A DNA stretch of 23,119 bases from positions 1 to 23,119 of the IMG/VR virus record IMGVR_UViG_3300027796_000048; one strand, written 5' to 3'. Made by a program: the position numbers and the translations under genes. The notes under the pieces were generated by a model that saw only the letters and a program-made list of their open reading frames with translations, ran no database searches and had not been told where the DNA came from. Source of the DNA: a virus. Shown here piece after piece: positions 6,706 to 13,471 of the stretch. Position 1 is the first letter of the stretch. Each line of letters begins with the position of its first letter.

Positions 6706-7983
6706 ATGCCTCAAACAAATGGTATCGGTGGGAAGTTACTCACCTCAGACCTCATCCTTAAAGAAGCGATGTGGCAGTTCAAAAACAATCTTGTTGTGTG
6801 TAAGCGTGTATATCGTGACCTTGAAAATAAAGTTGTCAACGGTGTCGGTAACAGCGTAAGCGTTAAAAAGCCATTCCGTGTTAAATCAACTGAGGGTCGC
6901 ACACTTGGTGTTCAGCCTATGGTCGATAACACAGTTACAATCACTATCAATCGCCAACGTAATGTCGGGTTGAAATGGACTGTACAAGATTTGACTTTGT
7001 CTATCGAAGAGTTTTCACAACGTTACATTCAACCAGCCGTTGGTGAGATCGCAACACAAATCGAACTATCTGTATTTGAAGAAGCACAAAACGCTTACTT
7101 TATGACTGGTACTGTTGGTACTGCGCTTTCATACTCTACGTTTGCACTTACTCGTGCTCAAATGAATGGTGTTGCTATTCCTGGTGAGGGTACAGGCTTG
7201 CGTTCTGCACTTATCAATGATATTGATGCGGCAAACATTTCAACCTCACTCATGACTGTATTCGCTGGTCAAGGTAGTATCGCTAAAGATTCTATCCAAA
7301 AAGGCTATATGGGTCCACTAAGCGGAATGGAGTTCTATTCTTCTCCAATTGTTCCTACTCATACAGTTGGTGCTTATGTAGGTACACCTCTTGCAGACGG
7401 AGCAACGGCTCAAACTGGATCATCAATCCTAACTAAAGGTTGGACTGGATCAGTAACCGGACTCCTTAAGAAGTATGATATTATCACTTTTGCAGGTGTT
7501 TATGAGATCAACCCGATCACTCGTGTATCTACTGGACGATTGCAAACATTCGTTGTAACTGCTGATGTAAACTCTGTATCAGGTGCGGCTACTATTCCGA
7601 TTAGCCCAGCTATCAATGATGGTACTTTGACCACTACCGACATCGAGGGGACAACCATTTCCTTGGCGGCTTATCAAAACGTATCAGCGGCAGTTGCTGA
7701 CAATGCGGCTATTACTGTTAAAGGAACGGCAGGTGGTATCTATCGCCAAAACTTCTATATGCACAAAAACGCTATCGCACTATGTGTACCACAACTTGAA
7801 CTCCCACGTTCAGCGGTAGTTGCAGAGCGTATCACAGACCCTGAAAGCGGATTGTCTCTTTCATTGACTGAGGGATACACAGTTGGAGATCACACCGAAA
7901 CAACTCGTCTCGATGCAGTATGGGGCGTTAAGCTGATGAACCCAGAGCTTATCTTTAAGCAGTACACAGAAAAACTTAACTAA
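6706..7983 (+). CDS. major capsid (coat) protein, P22 gp5-like
   Basis: The 425-residue protein matches P22 coat in length (430) and pattern: the N-terminus SDLILKEAMWQFKNNLVVCK, then VSVKKPFRVKST followed by VTITINRQRNVGLKWT, and the end part MHKNAIALCVPQLELP with GYTVGDHTETTRLDAVWGVK followed by MNPEL. This is the HK97-type coat of the P22 family, in which an inserted beta domain lies in the middle; here the Ser/Thr/Val-rich stretch around residues 225-340 may be that insertion. It builds the icosahedral shell. AGGAG is 8 bases before the ATG. Codon use is more GC-rich and regular than in the accessory genes, as expected for a highly expressed gene. Confidence 0.92.
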   Translation: MPQTNGIGGKLLTSDLILKEAMWQFKNNLVVCKRVYRDLENKVVNGVGNSVSVKKPFRVKSTEGRTLGVQPMVDNTVTITINRQRNVGLKWTVQDLTLSIEEFSQRYIQPAVGEIATQIELSVFEEAQNAYFMTGTVGTALSYSTFALTRAQMNGVAIPGEGTGLRSALINDIDAANISTSLMTVFAGQGSIAKDSIQKGYMGPLSGMEFYSSPIVPTHTVGAYVGTPLADGATAQTGSSILTKGWTGSVTGLLKKYDIITFAGVYEINPITRVSTGRLQTFVVTADVNSVSGAATIPISPAINDGTLTTTDIEGTTISLAAYQNVSAAVADNAAITVKGTAGGIYRQNFYMHKNAIALCVPQLELPRSAVVAERITDPESGLSLSLTEGYTVGDHTETTRLDAVWGVKLMNPELIFKQYTEKLN

Positions 7984-7988
7984 GTTAT

Positions 7989-8021
7989 GTGATAGCTATC
8001 TCTTCGGAGAGGATTATTCAC
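7989..8021 (+). promoter_or_regulatory. RNA hairpin with UUCG loop after the coat gene
   Basis: TCTC 7999-8002 pairs with GAGA 8007-8010 around a TTCG tetraloop, one of the most stable RNA loops. GTGA at 7989-7992 can close with TCAC 8018-8021 outside it. GATAGCTATC at 7991-8000 is also a 10-base palindrome. No T-run follows, so it is more likely an mRNA-protecting or pausing structure than a true terminator. Confidence 0.4.
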
Positions 8022-8043
8022 CTAATAAAAACAAAGGCATATT

Positions 8044-8322
8044 ATGAGCGAACCATACAAACATTGGATGTACAATCTCGAAACAGGCGAAGGCGTACTA
8101 TTCAACAGCGTAGATGAATATAATCCTGAAAAGTGGGTAAATACTCCCGCGTTGTGTAACAAAGTAGAGGACGTTGAGGTGGTATTATCTGAACGTGATA
8201 TGCTTAAAAAAGAAGCCTCAGAATTAGGGCTTACATTTCCATCTAATGTTAAAACAGAAAAGCTAATGGAAATGATTAGCGAAGAAACCGAAAGACAATA
8301 TAAAGCCCAATCAGGAAACTAA
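8044..8322 (+). CDS. small head protein with HeH/LEM-like C-terminus (92 aa)
   Basis: The N-terminal half (HWMYNLETGEGVLFNS) resembles short phage proteins that follow the coat gene. The second half, LKKEASELGLTFPSNVKTEKLMEMI (residues about 54-78), has the helix-extended-helix pattern of the HeH/LEM fold (A-x-x-LG-x-x-x-P-x-N-x-K-T-x-x-L-x-x-x-I). Such domains bind DNA or proteins in phage capsid modules, but the exact role is not known. It lies between coat and the gp4-like gene and may be a head-completion or decoration protein. AAAGG lies upstream of the start. Confidence 0.6.
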   Translation: MSEPYKHWMYNLETGEGVLFNSVDEYNPEKWVNTPALCNKVEDVEVVLSERDMLKKEASELGLTFPSNVKTEKLMEMISEETERQYKAQSGN

Positions 8323-8331
8323 GGAGTTACA

Positions 8332-9054
8332 ATGCTCTTATCTAAAACAATAGACGGGGCATTGCGCCTCTTGGGTGTTCTTGCCGCTGGTGAAGAAGCA
8401 AGTCCAACAGAACACGAGGACGCATTAGATCGGTTAAATGGAATGATCGACGGATTCAATATTCAAAACTTCACTGTATCACACCTCCAAGAAAAAGTAT
8501 ATCATACCCCTCCAGCTGGATGGACTTCAAAAGTTACAATCGGTGCTGACCTTGATAACATATTTGTCGAGACCGCTCCAATGTCTATCCAAGCCGCTTT
8601 TTTCCGTGATGCCGCAGGGGTTGACTTTAAAATGTCTCCTATGGGTATCAATGAATGGGCTGATATGGTTTGGAAAAACATTGTTGCCCCTCCACTCAAA
8701 TACTATGAAAATTACTACGGTCATAATTTGGCTTTACAGTTTGATGTAATCCCGTACTCGTCATACACTCTTCATCTGATCTGTAAACTACCATACGTAG
8801 GAAACTATAAACCTACCGATAACATCGATTGGGATTATGGTTTTGAAGAAATGCTACGCTATCAACTCGCTGTACGTCTTGCTCCTGAGTATGGTGTAGC
8901 ATTGCGCCCTGATGTTGCTATGGCGGCTCAAAACCTTATGCAAAATATCAAGCGCAAAAACGCAACTTCTAAAACTATAAACGTTGACGTAGGGCTACAA
9001 CAAGGTAGAAAGCGAATGGGGTACTATGATATTATCAGCGGTGTTACACGATGA
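8332..9054 (+). CDS. head-tail connector, P22 gp4-like
   Basis: The 240-residue protein has the pattern of P22 tail accessory factor gp4: ALRLLGVLAAGEEASPTEHE followed by DALDRLNGMIDGFN near the N-terminus, then PMSIQAAFFRD and LHLICKLPYVGNY, FEEMLRYQLAVRLAPEYG, and a C-terminal helix before GYYDIISG. P22 gp4 itself is shorter (166), so this is a longer member. It would bind the bottom of the portal ring, stop DNA leaking out and give the platform for gp10. AAGGAG is 6 bases before the start, and its last four bases overlap the next gene. Confidence 0.82.
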   Translation: MLLSKTIDGALRLLGVLAAGEEASPTEHEDALDRLNGMIDGFNIQNFTVSHLQEKVYHTPPAGWTSKVTIGADLDNIFVETAPMSIQAAFFRDAAGVDFKMSPMGINEWADMVWKNIVAPPLKYYENYYGHNLALQFDVIPYSSYTLHLICKLPYVGNYKPTDNIDWDYGFEEMLRYQLAVRLAPEYGVALRPDVAMAAQNLMQNIKRKNATSKTINVDVGLQQGRKRMGYYDIISGVTR

Positions 9055-10241
9055 AAGTTCCTTTTGCTATATCTACGTCTCAGGCACGTAATAAAAAAGG
9101 CAACAATGAAGCCCTCATAAATATGTACGCTGATAGTATGCCGCCTAACGCAAAGAGCCAAGTAGTATTGTTAGGGTCTCCGGGATATATTGCGATTGAT
9201 AATATCGGATATAAAATAATTGGACTGCATTATTTTCAAGGTAGTACGTTTATTGTAACACCTAAAAAGCTATACAGACTAACAAACTCTGAGGATATCA
9301 TAGAAGTTGGTAATGTTTTGTTCACTACTGAGAAAGTATCAATAGCTGACAATGGCATCCAAATGGTCATAGTCGGTGGCAATGGGTTTTATTTTGATGG
9401 AAATGTCGTTACTCAAATTACAGACACGGCATATTACAAAAGCGATGCAGTTACATTCCAAGATGGATACTTTATATTCAAGCGTAACAACTCACAGCAA
9501 TTCTTTATATCAAAGCTATATTCAGTCGAATTTGACGCAACTATGTACGCAAGCGCGGAGGGTTCACCAGATCAAATCGTAGGAATAGTATCATTACACC
9601 AACAACTATTTATACTCGGTGAAAAATCAATCGAGGTATGGTACAACAGCGGTGACGCTCTTTTTCCTTTTGATAGAATACAAGGGTCGTTCTCTAAGCG
9701 TGGGTGCGTTGATAAAGATACAATAGCAGTTACGAATATGTCGATATTTTGGGTTGGCGATGATAATGTAGTTTACACAAATAATGGCTATACCCCAACG
9801 TCAATATCAAACAATTACGTAGAGTATCAGCTAGGTATAAACAAAGACAAAAAACTATTTGCGTTTACCTATACCGAAGAGGGGCATTATTTCTACGCCC
9901 TAACGATAGCAGATACCACAACAATGGTATTTGATGTAAAGACAGGGCTATGGCATACACGTTCAAGTAACGGGGGGCAATGGAACATCAAAGATATTAT
10001 CCATGTTGACGGCAAGCTAATAGGTGCTACTTATGATAATAATGTTGTGAGTGTAGGGCTTGACTACTACACAGAGGACGGACAAACCATAGAGCGACAC
10101 GCTGAGACTTCACCGTTTAGCAATGGGGTTAATTATTTCACACTAAATAAGTTTGAGCTTGACATGGAGACTGGGAAAACTCCTGCCAATGGTGGGTTAG
10201 AATATTATTTAATATCAATAGGGGGAGTATATGGCGATTAA
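9051..10241 (+). CDS. N-terminal part of gp10-like DNA stabilisation protein (split gene)
   Basis: The first 383 residues follow the P22 gp10 (Phage_stabilise) pattern: VPFAISTSQARNKKGNNEAL with NMYADSMP, then LLGSPGYIAI, VSIADNGIQMVIVGGNGFYF, SPDQIVGIVSLHQQLFILGE with KSIEVWYNSGD, and FSKRGCVDKDTIAVTN with IFWVGDD. It would form the beta-propeller ring under gp4. P22 gp10 has 472 residues; this one stops after GKTPANGGLEYYLISIGGVYGD at 396. The missing C-terminal module is found as residues 296-362 of the next gene, so the family gene is interrupted at about 10200. The start overlaps the gp4-like gene by four bases. Whether the two pieces still form one functional ring is not known. Confidence 0.85.
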   Translation: MKVPFAISTSQARNKKGNNEALINMYADSMPPNAKSQVVLLGSPGYIAIDNIGYKIIGLHYFQGSTFIVTPKKLYRLTNSEDIIEVGNVLFTTEKVSIADNGIQMVIVGGNGFYFDGNVVTQITDTAYYKSDAVTFQDGYFIFKRNNSQQFFISKLYSVEFDATMYASAEGSPDQIVGIVSLHQQLFILGEKSIEVWYNSGDALFPFDRIQGSFSKRGCVDKDTIAVTNMSIFWVGDDNVVYTNNGYTPTSISNNYVEYQLGINKDKKLFAFTYTEEGHYFYALTIADTTTMVFDVKTGLWHTRSSNGGQWNIKDIIHVDGKLIGATYDNNVVSVGLDYYTEDGQTIERHAETSPFSNGVNYFTLNKFELDMETGKTPANGGLEYYLISIGGVYGD

Positions 10242-11319
10242 TAATGTATTTAGCACAAATAGTTTAAGCGGAAATATTGTATTTGGAAACAATACGAATT
10301 TCCCTATAGACTATATCTATGACCATACCACTACATTATTGCAAGATGGAAGATTATTAATTATAGCTGGGAGACATTCTGCCCCACCTGATTATTTTAA
10401 TATTGTATCTAATAGCTGCTATTTAGGAACCATGAATAATGGTGTTTTATCATGGGTACAAATAAATGATTTCCCTATAACAGTAAATCAACATTCTAGT
10501 GTTTTATTATCGGATGGTAGGGTTTTGGTAGTAGGTGGATGGGATCAATATAACGCCTTAAACTCAACATATATTGGAACAATTTCAGGCAATACTATAT
10601 CATGGGTTCAATCCAACAATTTCCCAACATATATATCACTAAAAAGCTTAATATTGCTATCTGATGGTAGAGTAGTAACGTTTGAGCCTGAAAATGTAAG
10701 CCCTGATATGTCATATTTTATGACTATAAGTGGGGATACTATTGCCTATCAACAGTTAATAGTATCTCCTGATTATATTGTATACCCTAGATATGCAATA
10801 CAATTAAATTATACGAGAATATTGGCTGTTAGCAACTTTCTTGGTGTGGATTATATTCATAAAATATACATTGGAACAATTTCAGGTAGCTCTATTACAT
10901 GGGTATATGCAGGGGATTACCCTAGTGTACCCGGAGCTATTGGGTCGCTTACGTTGTTACCAAATGGTAAAGTTTTTTCTAAAGAAGATGGTTCTGTAAA
11001 TACATATATAGGCACAGTGAGTGGTAATACTGTATCATGGGTTCCAAATGATAATTTCCCGTATGGGTATCAGGACAATACAATGACAATTTTACCAGTT
11101 AGCATACCTGTAAAACCCGACGAAATAACCCTATCATTCTCATCCGATGGTGGAGTATCTTTCAGCAATAACAAAACCATATCACTCGGAGCGCAAGGGG
11201 AGCGTAAAAAACGTATTATATGGCGCAGACTTGGACGGCATAGGAACTTGACTCTCAAAGTGACTACACGGTGTACTTCACAAGTAAATATCATTGCGGC
11301 TCATGCGGAGCTTTCATGA
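10231..11319 (+). CDS. kelch-like propeller fused to C-terminal module of gp10
   Basis: Residues 1 to about 290 hold five repeats of roughly 48 residues with the kelch look: LLQDGRLLIIAG, LLSDGRVLVVGG, LLSDGRVVTF, a weaker one near ILAVSNF, and LLPNGKVF, each followed by YIGTISG-x-x-ISWV and FP. This would be a carbohydrate- or protein-binding beta-propeller. Residues 296-362 (PDEITLSFSSDGG, then GERKKRIIWRRLGRHRNLTL and IIAAHAEL) match the C-terminal end of gp10-family proteins (LSDDGG...RRLGR.R). The gene has its own start with GGGGGAG 3 bases before ATG and is in a different frame from the upstream gp10 part, which it overlaps by 11 bases. The propeller part is clearly more A+T-rich than its neighbours, suggesting acquisition. 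Confidence 0.75.
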   Translation: MAINNVFSTNSLSGNIVFGNNTNFPIDYIYDHTTTLLQDGRLLIIAGRHSAPPDYFNIVSNSCYLGTMNNGVLSWVQINDFPITVNQHSSVLLSDGRVLVVGGWDQYNALNSTYIGTISGNTISWVQSNNFPTYISLKSLILLSDGRVVTFEPENVSPDMSYFMTISGDTIAYQQLIVSPDYIVYPRYAIQLNYTRILAVSNFLGVDYIHKIYIGTISGSSITWVYAGDYPSVPGAIGSLTLLPNGKVFSKEDGSVNTYIGTVSGNTVSWVPNDNFPYGYQDNTMTILPVSIPVKPDEITLSFSSDGGVSFSNNKTISLGAQGERKKRIIWRRLGRHRNLTLKVTTRCTSQVNIIAAHAELS

Positions 11320-11579
11320 TACTCAAAGAATCTAAACTCGATCAAGTACCGTCTAACGTACAAATAGTTGATAGCAGAGGGTTTGCTACACGCTCGCTCA
11401 CATTCTTTTTAGTGAAGATCATCAATAAGTTAGTAAATAATGACTTGAATGTGTCGGGTATAAACGACGAAGTATCCGCACTATCTAATGGCATAACCAC
11501 ATCGATTACTGTCGTGGATACATCATTGGTAACAAAGACACTGAACTTTGAGAACGGCATACTAAAAAGCATAACTTAA
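11316..11579 (+). CDS. small tail-associated protein (87 aa)
   Basis: The frame is open from 11271, but ATG 11316 is the likely start: GGAG lies 5 bases before it and it overlaps the upstream TGA as ATGA. The 87-residue product (MILKESKLDQ...) has no recognised domain. Its C-terminus ITVVDTSLVTKTLNFENGIL followed by KSIT has the Val/Thr-rich strand pattern (TKTL-x-F-x-NG-x-L) often found at the end of short phage tail or head-tail proteins. The position after gp10 suggests a small virion or assembly protein. Confidence 0.55.
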   Translation: MILKESKLDQVPSNVQIVDSRGFATRSLTFFLVKIINKLVNNDLNVSGINDEVSALSNGITTSITVVDTSLVTKTLNFENGILKSIT

Positions 11580-11592
11580 TATGGTATGATAT
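11576..11592 (+). promoter_or_regulatory. candidate phage promoter (divergent copy)
   Basis: TTAATATGGTATGATAT matches the 17-mer at 3625 and 5853 at 14 of 17 positions and keeps the extended -10 (TG-G-TATGAT, 11582-11590). Transcription would start near 11597, inside or at the start of the following gene. Confidence 0.45.
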
Positions 11593-11893
11593 GAACATGA
11601 AAACACTTGAAGAAATGATTGAAGCTTATTTAAAATCAGTAAATAAATACCAACTCGATGGGGATTTTATTGAGCATAATGAACACGGCTTTATTACCTT
11701 TTCATTTGTAGGAGATGTGATGGTATTGCCAGACCTATACGGAGACGGTAAGCATTGGTTAAACAGGGCGCTAGAGATTGCAAAAGAAAATAACTGCACA
11801 CGACTAAGAGGAGGAACATCACGCAATATTAAGGCATATTGTAGAATGTTTGGGCTTCACGTTGTAGGGTATGTAGTAGAAAGGGAGGTTTAA
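11591..11893 (+). CDS. GNAT acetyltransferase-like virion-region protein (100 aa)
   Basis: The end of the protein (WLNRALEIAKENNCTRLRGG, then TSRNIKAYCRMFGLHVVGYV and VEREV) looks like the last part of a GNAT fold, where TSRN-x-x-A-x-x-R-x-FGF is followed by a final strand. The N-terminal GNAT strands with the acetyl-CoA loop are not clear, and at 100 residues the protein is short. Similar proteins are known beside ejection genes of short-tailed phages. Enzyme activity is therefore doubtful. There are two starts, 11591 and 11597. No ribosome binding site is seen before either, and the promoter at 11576-11592 would start RNA at about 11597, so a leaderless message from ATG 11597 is possible. 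Confidence 0.55.
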   Translation: MNMKTLEEMIEAYLKSVNKYQLDGDFIEHNEHGFITFSFVGDVMVLPDLYGDGKHWLNRALEIAKENNCTRLRGGTSRNIKAYCRMFGLHVVGYVVEREV

Positions 11894-11894
11894 A

Positions 11895-12527
11895 ATGGGT
11901 TTTGATCCAGTAACAATAGCGGCGGGTGCAATGATAGGGTCTACTGTAATTGGTGCAGTTACAGGCAGTAAGGCTAGTAAGGCACAGGCTAGTGCCGCAA
12001 ACAATGCTACTGCTACACAAGCTGATATGTTCAATAAACAAGTTGAACTAAATCAACCGTGGCAAGATGCAGGGCTTGAAGCATTAAAGAGCTATGCAGA
12101 TAACCCAGCCTTTCAATTCTCATACAACGATATGACCGCTGACCCGTCTTATAAATTTAGACTTAATGAAGGGGTAAATGCTCTAGATGCTTCCGCTGCT
12201 TCAAGAGGAAAACTACTCTCAGGCGCACAAGATAAAGCACTGCAAAATTATGGTCAAAATATGGCAAGCCAAGAATATGGTAACGCTTACAATAGAGCAT
12301 TACAAAACTACAACACAAACGCAAATACAAATCTAAATATTGCTAATATCGGGCGTGGTGCGGCAGGGCAAACACAAAACGCAATGCAGAACTATGCGAA
12401 TGCCAATACAAACACTCAAATGCAATTAGGGCAAGCACAAGCGCAAGGATATAATAACATGGCTAATACATTGAATACTGGAATCGGTAATGCTTTGTAT
12501 ATGTATAATACCGCTGGTAATCCTTAA
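11895..12527 (+). CDS. DNA ejection/internal virion protein, gp7-like (210 aa)
   Basis: The N-terminus has a Gly- and Ala-rich hydrophobic segment (VTIAAGAMIGSTVIGAVTG, residues about 6-24) able to enter a membrane, followed by a helical Ala/Asn/Gln-rich body. ADPSYKFRLNEGVNAL and AASRGKLLSGAQDKALQNYG are a hallmark pattern of phage ejection proteins of the gp7/gp14 kind. It would be packaged in the head and form part of the channel through the host envelope. GGGAGG lies before the start. The gene stops at TAA 12525-12527 after AGNP, but the same frame continues for 18 more sense codons (NAQTMASF...TPIGG) to TAA 12582-12584, so the present stop may be a recent nonsense change. Confidence 0.72.
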   Translation: MGFDPVTIAAGAMIGSTVIGAVTGSKASKAQASAANNATATQADMFNKQVELNQPWQDAGLEALKSYADNPAFQFSYNDMTADPSYKFRLNEGVNALDASAASRGKLLSGAQDKALQNYGQNMASQEYGNAYNRALQNYNTNANTNLNIANIGRGAAGQTQNAMQNYANANTNTQMQLGQAQAQGYNNMANTLNTGIGNALYMYNTAGNP

Positions 12528-12587
12528 AACGCTCAAACAATGGCATCATTTAGCAATAATAATTATACACCAATAGGGGGTTAAGTC

Positions 12588-13463
12588 ATGGAATTAGCTA
12601 ACCAATACGGTATTAATTTACCAGCAATAGATCAAGCAGTATCCGCAAAGAAAACAGCAGAGCAAAATGTTTTAGCCAATAAACAAGCCTACGACTTTAA
12701 TGCGCTTAAAATGGATTCATTCAAGCGTACCGAAGCAGAAGACGTAGAAGATCGTGCTAAAAAACTTGATTTAGAAACCCAAGCAAAGAATGCGGAGAAC
12801 CTAGCAAGACACGCTATTGTTATTTCAAAGCTACCAGATGCACAAAAGGTAAGCGCAACCAAACAAATACTTAGCCAACTTCCGCCAGAGGCACAGGCAA
12901 AAATATATCAAGACTATGCTATTAATCCCAACGATGATAACTCTATTCTGCAAGCATTACCGCACATGACAATGGCTACACTAAAAACAGCTGATATTCT
13001 TAAAAGACAGTTTGAGCAACAAGACGCAGAAACAAAACAACAAAACGTACTTGCAGAAGAAGGGGTTAAACACGCAAATAAAATGGATCAGATTAATGCG
13101 CTGTACGGAAACAAAAAAGAGATTGCTGGAAAGACAAACGAAACTAAAATAAAAGTTGCTGAGATTGGGGCTAAAGGCAGACAGAAACTTGCAGAGTATA
13201 AAGCTAATCATGGTACATCATCAAGTAAACCAACAGTATTAGAGATGAAAGCGGCGGCACTAGTAGACGGAGGAGAAGCTAAAAACATTAATGAAGCAAT
13301 CCGGATGGTAATGAGAAGCACGAGCGTTACAAATGTGAATGACCCTGTAATGGGAAATAAAACAATCACATCTAATAAATCTTATGGTAATGCGCTTAGA
13401 CCTCCTCCTCCATTAGCAAAAAAGAAGTTGCCTCCACTCGACGTTAATAAATATACACGATAA
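12588..13463 (+). CDS. helical ejection-type virion protein (291 aa)
   Basis: No exact family is recognised. The product is almost entirely helical, rich in Ala, Lys, Gln and Glu, with a long coiled-coil region from about residues 35 to 75 and again 130 to 210. The C-terminus has a Pro-rich stretch (RPPPPLAKKKLPPLDV). It lies between a gp7-like ejection protein and a giant virion protein, where P22-like and T7-like phages encode proteins injected with the DNA (gp20-like). This position is the main argument. GGGGG 8 bases upstream serves as ribosome binding site. No membrane helix is seen. Confidence 0.58.
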   Translation: MELANQYGINLPAIDQAVSAKKTAEQNVLANKQAYDFNALKMDSFKRTEAEDVEDRAKKLDLETQAKNAENLARHAIVISKLPDAQKVSATKQILSQLPPEAQAKIYQDYAINPNDDNSILQALPHMTMATLKTADILKRQFEQQDAETKQQNVLAEEGVKHANKMDQINALYGNKKEIAGKTNETKIKVAEIGAKGRQKLAEYKANHGTSSSKPTVLEMKAAALVDGGEAKNINEAIRMVMRSTSVTNVNDPVMGNKTITSNKSYGNALRPPPPLAKKKLPPLDVNKYTR

Positions 13464-13471
13464 GGATCACT

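Noticed and set aside
10200-11115. Intron or intein in gp10
   Set aside because: The insert codes a kelch propeller with its own start in a different frame, and shows no splicing motifs, intein Cys/Ser-His-Asn ends or homing endonuclease.
11271-11315. Earlier start for the 11316 gene
   Set aside because: The first 15 codons overlap the gp10 C-terminal code; ATG 11316 has GGAG and an ATGA overlap.
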